NCBI GenBank assembly: GCA_019510535.1
Contig: JAEKKE010000336.1
Coordinates: forward strand, 1-10,411
Origin: Acidobacteriota bacterium
GTDB lineage: Bacteria; Acidobacteriota; Terriglobia; Terriglobales; Acidobacteriaceae
Direction: 5' to 3'
DNA: 10,411 nucleotides
The notes beneath the pieces were generated by a model, which saw only the letters and a program-made list of their open reading frames with translations, ran no database searches and had not been told where the DNA came from. This document shows positions 7,322-10,411 of the stretch, one piece after another (the first letter of the stretch is position 1; every line of letters begins with the position of its first letter). A program made the translations under genes and the position numbers.

Positions 7322-7351
7322 ACGCTATTTCCTGAAACGTTTCATTGTCAA
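7322..7351 (-). promoter_or_regulatory. Probable sigma-70 promoter of the receptor-PL22 operon
   Basis: On the minus strand a consensus TTGACA (7351-7346) is followed after 17-18 bases by a weak -10 (ATAGCG or TAGCGT, 7328-7322). Predicted initiation would be near 7315, leaving a leader of about 40 bases with AGGAGG in it. The GH51 terminator at 7485-7523 lies upstream, so the operon needs its own promoter. The poor -10 is the weak point of the call. Confidence 0.55.
7333..7344. promoter_or_regulatory. Operator-like palindrome TGAAACGTTTCA in the promoter spacer
   Basis: TGAAACGTTTCA is a perfect 12-bp palindrome with a central CG, the form typical of LacI-family operators. It begins one base after the TTGACA box on the minus strand and fills the -35/-10 spacer, where a bound repressor would block polymerase. 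It overlaps TTTCCTGAAA (7328-7337), a motif repeated exactly at 7446-7455 beside the second site. Confidence 0.65.
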
Positions 7352-7439
7352 TAGGGAAGAAGTTTCAGCAGAGGAATTAAAGCCTGAATTCCAGTAAATT
7401 TCGCCAGATATATCAGAAAATCGGGGTTTCGGAGGGTCA

Positions 7440-7449
7440 GAAACGTTTC
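7440..7449. promoter_or_regulatory. Second operator-like site GAAACGTTTC
   Basis: The 10-bp core of the promoter palindrome is repeated exactly, centre to centre 106 bp upstream of the first. It too is joined to TTTCCTGAAA (7446-7455), here on the opposite side. Two identical sites at nearly ten helical turns suit a repressor that loops DNA, but no regulator gene is visible in the window. Confidence 0.6.
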
Positions 7450-7484
7450 CTGAAATTTCCTCGAGAGAGGGGCTTTCCGGGCAC

Positions 7485-7523
7485 AAAAAAGCGGGCGGGG
7501 CGCTGTTGCGCACCCCGCCCGCT
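7485..7523 (-). terminator. Rho-independent terminator of the GH51 gene
   Basis: An 11-bp perfect GC-rich stem (AGCGGGCGGGG at 7490-7500 with CCCCGCCCGCT at 7513-7523) closes a 12-base loop that can itself pair CGC/GCG. On the minus strand it starts 19 bases after the GH51 stop and ends in TTTTTT (7490-7485). It separates the GH51 transcript from the receptor operon. Confidence 0.92.
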
Positions 7524-7542
7524 CCCTGTCTGGGAAGGACTC

Positions 7543-9426
7543 TTACTTCAGAGGAATGTCGATCACCTCGATGGTGTTCGGCCCTACGACGTGCTTCCAG
7601 CTACCCGCCGTGACAGCAGTGGTTCCTTTCACCGGCTTGATGGTCTCAGGATGATCGATTGCGTTGGTCACATACCAGGTCGCCGCATGCATGGTGTTGG
7701 TGACCGCCGCACCGACCTTGGCTCCAGTCACATCGAGCGTCAGCGCCTGCGGACGATCGCTGGCGTTCACCAGCTTCAGGTAGAGCACCTTCTTGTCGGG
7801 CGAAACCGTCGCCGACCAGAAGAAGCGGTTGCCTACTCCCTCAGCCTGACTCTTTGCCACCTGCGTTCCCAGGTGGTCGTTGAAGAGCACCTGCGCCCAG
7901 TAGCTGGGAGATCCGTACGAATGCAGCGCGTCGTAACCGATCAGATCGGCGGACCACTGCATACCGCCCGGGTTCACGTTGGTAAACAACGGCGCATAAG
8001 CAGCCATCACCACCAGGTCGGCATTACGCTCCATGGAGGTCATCCAGGCAGCATCGCCCAGCGCAGCGCCGAAGTCCGGCGTCGGCGAACCGGTGCGCGT
8101 CGCCCATTCGCCCACGAAGATCTTCGGTCCCTTGCGATCGCCGTTGTCGTACGTGTGCACCAGGTCAAAGAACTCGTGCGGAGTCCGGTAGTAGTGATCG
8201 TCCACAAGGTCGGGCGAACCGCCATGCTGCCATGAAGTCGCAATCAGCTTCAACTGCGGATACTTCGCGCGAATCGCCTTCTCGAAAGGCGGATAGCGCT
8301 TGATGTAGCTTCCCGAGTGGTCAAGATTGTCTTCGTTCCCCACCTCGATGAAGCGCAGCTTGAAGGGCTCCGGATGTCCGTCACGCGCACGGATCGCACC
8401 CCATTTCGTGCTGGCGTCGCCGGTCACATATTCGATCTCATCCAGGGCTTCGGCGATGTACGGGTTCAGGGCCTCGCCCTCGGCATGCTCGCCGTTGAGG
8501 GTGTAGCCGGCGAAGATGGCCAGCACCGGCTCCATCTTCAGATCTTCACACCACTCCAGGAACTCAAGCAGGCCCATACCGTCGCTCGACGTATAGCCCC
8601 ATGAAGTCCGTTTGGTAGGGCGATCAACCAGAGGCCCGATGGTCTTCTTCCAGTCGAAGTGCTCGGCTAACGTATTGCCTTCGACATAGTTGCCGCCGGG
8701 GAAGCGCAGGAAATTCGGATGCATGGCCGCCAGCATCTTCATCAGGTCAGGACGGTTGCCGTGCTCACGGTTGTTGAATGTCGGCTCGAACAAGCTGACC
8801 AGCTGCAGCTCGATGCTGCCCTTCTGGGTAAACGTCATCTCCCAGTGATTGTCCTTGCCGGGAACGACGCCTGCGCCGGTCTTCAGGGTGTACTCGTACT
8901 TCTTCCAATCGCCGTCGGTTAGCGCCACGGTCGTCTCCGCCAGCGTCGCCGCAGTCTGGTTGGCGATCAGACGGATGTGAGCCGTCCCCACGCCTGCGGG
9001 CTTGGCATAGAACGATCCGCGATAGGTTGTGGAGGGCCGTACCGCCATACCCCAGTAGCCGTCGTTCGAGACGCCTGCCTCATTGGCCTTCGACGCCTCG
9101 CGCACCACGAGCTTCATGCTCTTGCGCAGCGCCTCGCTCGGCCCGCTGTCGCCGTTCTCCACCACAGCGGAGGACTCGCCCTGGGTCACCACACGCCACC
9201 ACTCAAAGCGCGGCCAGCCGTTGGTGAAGGTGCGGTTGCGGATCAGCTCCGCATACAGGCCACCGTCGTAGCTGAAGTTGATCTCTTCCGTCATCAGGCC
9301 ATAGAGCGTAGGGCTCACATCAGCCGTCTTCTGCGTGGTATCCACGCTCAGCTTCGCCGGCTGCTGCGCCGCCGCAACCCCCAGCGCCAGCGCGCTGAGG
9401 CCAACTGCCATCCACTTCATTCGCAT
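7543..9426 (-). CDS. GH51 alpha-L-arabinofuranosidase, secreted
   Basis: The 627-residue enzyme releases terminal alpha-L-arabinofuranose from arabinan side chains of rhamnogalacturonan I or from arabinoxylan. A signal peptide (MRMKWMAVGLSALALGVAAAQ) is followed by the family's N-terminal strand (PTLYGLMTEEINFSYDGGLYAE, about 39-60), an inserted carbohydrate-binding-like beta-sandwich (about 75-215, CBM4/9-like in style), the TIM barrel (NFLRFPGGNYVEGN at 238-251, then RFIEVGNED with acid/base E365, VDDHYY at 408-413, and KIFVGEWATRTG with nucleophile E440) and a C-terminal beta domain. Both catalytic glutamates are in place, so it should be active. AAGGAAG at 9437-9431 lies four bases before the ATG at 9426; the Met two codons later is an alternative. 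It has its own terminator and upstream region. The neighbours favour arabinan as substrate. Confidence 0.92.
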   Translation of the reverse strand: MRMKWMAVGLSALALGVAAAQQPAKLSVDTTQKTADVSPTLYGLMTEEINFSYDGGLYAELIRNRTFTNGWPRFEWWRVVTQGESSAVVENGDSGPSEALRKSMKLVVREASKANEAGVSNDGYWGMAVRPSTTYRGSFYAKPAGVGTAHIRLIANQTAATLAETTVALTDGDWKKYEYTLKTGAGVVPGKDNHWEMTFTQKGSIELQLVSLFEPTFNNREHGNRPDLMKMLAAMHPNFLRFPGGNYVEGNTLAEHFDWKKTIGPLVDRPTKRTSWGYTSSDGMGLLEFLEWCEDLKMEPVLAIFAGYTLNGEHAEGEALNPYIAEALDEIEYVTGDASTKWGAIRARDGHPEPFKLRFIEVGNEDNLDHSGSYIKRYPPFEKAIRAKYPQLKLIATSWQHGGSPDLVDDHYYRTPHEFFDLVHTYDNGDRKGPKIFVGEWATRTGSPTPDFGAALGDAAWMTSMERNADLVVMAAYAPLFTNVNPGGMQWSADLIGYDALHSYGSPSYWAQVLFNDHLGTQVAKSQAEGVGNRFFWSATVSPDKKVLYLKLVNASDRPQALTLDVTGAKVGAAVTNTMHAATWYVTNAIDHPETIKPVKGTTAVTAGSWKHVVGPNTIEVIDIPLK

Positions 9427-9449
9427 GTATCTTCCTTGAACGGGTTTAA

Positions 9450-9465
9450 GAAAACGTTATCTCAA
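9450..9465 (-). promoter_or_regulatory. Operator-like near-palindrome and -35-like box upstream of GH51
   Basis: On the minus strand TTGAGA (9465-9460) overlaps GATAACGTTTTC (9461-9450), a 12-bp near-palindrome with one mismatched pair and a central CG. The layout recalls the receptor promoter, where TTGACA precedes TGAAACGTTTCA. No good -10 was found at the right distance, so the promoter itself is uncertain. Confidence 0.4.
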
Positions 9466-9523
9466 CCGGCCGGATTTGTCCCAGAAAAACATCCCGGAAA
9501 CGCAAAACGGGGTCACACACGGC

Positions 9524-9542
9524 TCGGTATGGACTATACCGA
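9524..9542. repeat. Short inverted repeat in the GH51-trmD divergent gap
   Basis: TCGGTAT (9524-9530) and ATACCGA (9536-9542) are exact reverse complements with a five-base spacer, 64 bases before the trmD start. It could be a small hairpin or a binding site between the divergent genes; nothing else supports a role. Confidence 0.3.
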
Positions 9543-9606
9543 ACTGGCACCGGCGAAGTACACCCCGTCTCCCCCTCCTCGCCGGGACGTACACTGAACT
9601 CTCAGG

Positions 9607-10271
9607 ATGCAGTTCGAACTCATCACCATCTTTCCCGGCTTCTTCGCCGGCCCCCTCGACTACGGCGTGGTCTCCCGCGCCATCCGCAAGGGCGTGGTCT
9701 CTGCCAATACCCACGACCTGCGCGCCTTTACGCATGACCGCCATCGCACCTGGCCGCCGGCGGGAAGCCGTTTACTCAGAACATCGCACACGAACTCTCG
9801 AGACTGGAACGGATCACCATGATCTGCGGACGCTATGAAGGCGTGGACGAGCGCGTCAACACCCTGCTCTGTGACCGCGAGCTCTCTGTCGGCGATTACG
9901 TTCTCTCAGGCGGCGAGCTGGGTGCGGCCATCATCCTGGACGCGGTCACCCGCCTGCTTCCCGGTGTGCTAGGCAACGCCGACTCGGCCCGGTTCGAATC
10001 CTTCGGTCACAGCGATGAGGAGATCGAACACACTCTCGAAAGCCCGCAAGCCACCCACGGCAGCGGAGGCCTTCTGGACTACCCGCACTACACCCGGCCC
10101 GCGGAGTTCCTCGGCCATACTATCCCGGAAGTCCTGGCCAACGGCGACCACGCCCAGGTACGCAAGTGGAGACGGCAGCAACAGCTCCTGAAGACCGCCC
10201 GCAACCGTCCCGACCTGCTGGCCAAGGCGGATCTCTCCGATGAAGACCGCACCTTTCTGGATTCGCTGTAG
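9607..10271 (+). pseudogene. trmD: trmD, tRNA (guanine-37-N1)-methyltransferase, disrupted by an out-of-frame internal deletion
   Basis: TrmD methylates N1 of G37 beside the anticodon and prevents +1 frameshifting. The first 48 codons (9607-9750, MQFELITIFPGFF ... FTHDRHRT) are a good TrmD N-terminus. The rest resumes in another frame from 9750 (LAAGGKPFTQ, then ICGRYEGVDERV, LSVGDYVLSGGEL, ARLLPGVLG-type and GGLLDYPHYTRPAEF blocks) and runs 173 codons to TAG 10269-10271. The expected stretch between HRT and the GKPFTQ block, about 38 codons in E. coli TrmD and including DDRPYGGGPGM, is absent; restoring frame needs 3n+1 bases. As written, the first frame stops at 9820-9822. The catalytic Asp of LLDYPHYTRP is kept. 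Upstream is the divergent GH51 gene, not rimM or rpsP. The start has only a poor AGG before it, but an in-frame TGA at 9595 excludes an upstream start. It could be a real pseudogene or an assembly error. Confidence 0.85.
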
Positions 10272-10411
10272 CCCATGCACCGGGTGCCCCATGGACGAGG
10301 TCCCCAGCAAACTTGTTTGCTGGGGTGGTGCCCCTCTGGGACATGGGCATCGCGCTACGCGCGACCGCTTTTGATTCTTAGGCGAGATGAGGTAGAGAAG
10401 CAGATTTCTCC
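10271..10411. repeat. Palindromic intergenic repeat element after trmD (runs off window)
   Basis: No gene is seen here. A hairpin at 10302-10325 is enclosed by GCCCATG (10271-10277) and CATGGGC (10342-10348). Next come ATCGCGCTACGCGCGA (10349-10364), one mismatch from 1599-1614 in the other repeat island, and AAGCAGATTTCTCC at the window edge. The mix is that of a dispersed, non-coding repeat like those at 1518-1850; its far end lies outside the window. Confidence 0.6.
10302..10325 (+). terminator. Perfect 11-bp stem hairpin downstream of trmD
   Basis: CCCCAGCAAAC (10302-10312) and GTTTGCTGGGG (10315-10325) are exact reverse complements with a two-base loop, 31 bases after the trmD stop. It is strong enough to end or protect a transcript, but no T tract follows, so a repeat-element hairpin is at least as likely as a terminator. 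Confidence 0.4.

Noticed and set aside
7591..8235. Plus-strand open frames opposite the GH51 gene (also 8977-9597)
   Set aside because: They overlap the GH51 reading frame, whose catalytic motifs are clear; the translated sequences are Arg/His-rich without domains.
9819..10271. Intact short TrmD starting at the ATG at 9819
   Set aside because: This frame lacks the N-terminal half of the SAM-binding knot domain, has no ribosome site, and homology continues upstream of the ATG to 9750, so it is a fragment.

Overview
The window looks like part of an Acidobacteriota genome, most likely order Terriglobales (the Granulicella/Terriglobus/Edaphobacter neighbourhood). Three things point there: a very long Oar-like TonB-dependent receptor with an N-terminal carboxypeptidase-regulatory-like domain and no SusD partner, secreted CAZymes with short Sec signal peptides, and intergenic repeats of the 'tcatcctgag...aaggacc' and 'gggctttagccc' kinds that I associate with this group. 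The assignment rests on style of sequence, not on a search.

Bases 1-9426 form a compact pectin-utilisation locus. On the plus strand lie the 3' end of a probable GH28 polygalacturonase and, seven bases later, a GH105 unsaturated uronyl hydrolase. A 376-base gap (1518-1893) filled with nested inverted and direct repeats separates them from a convergent minus-strand set. That set, in transcription order, is a GH51 alpha-L-arabinofuranosidase (9426-7543) with its own terminator, the TonB-dependent receptor (7276-3329), and a PL22-type oligogalacturonate lyase (3234-1894) ending in a strong terminator. All enzymes whose N-terminus is visible carry signal peptides, so the picture is arabinan trimming and oligogalacturonide breakdown outside the cytoplasm, with the receptor importing oligomers across the outer membrane.

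The regulatory region before the receptor gene is striking. A perfect 12-bp palindrome with a central CG sits between a consensus TTGACA -35 box and the start site, and a second copy of its 10-bp core lies 106 bp upstream, close to ten helical turns. A related near-palindrome next to TTGAGA precedes the GH51 gene. This looks like a LacI-family operator system that could loop, and it would tie the two minus-strand transcription units together.

Bases 9607-10271 hold a trmD gene (tRNA m1G37 methyltransferase) that is not intact as written. The first 48 codons and the last 173 codons are well conserved but lie in different frames, and about 38 codons including the conserved DDRPYGGGPGM region are missing between them. 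It is also not beside rimM or rpsP on its 5' side. It is either a genuine deletion in a redundant copy or a sequencing/assembly fault. The window ends in another palindromic repeat element (10271-10411).

I found no tRNA, rRNA, CRISPR array, transposase or phage gene, and no clearly new multi-gene system. The most unusual items are the broken trmD, the paired operators, the substituted metal-site residues of the PL22 protein, and the 24-bp tandem repeat in the receptor's signal region.
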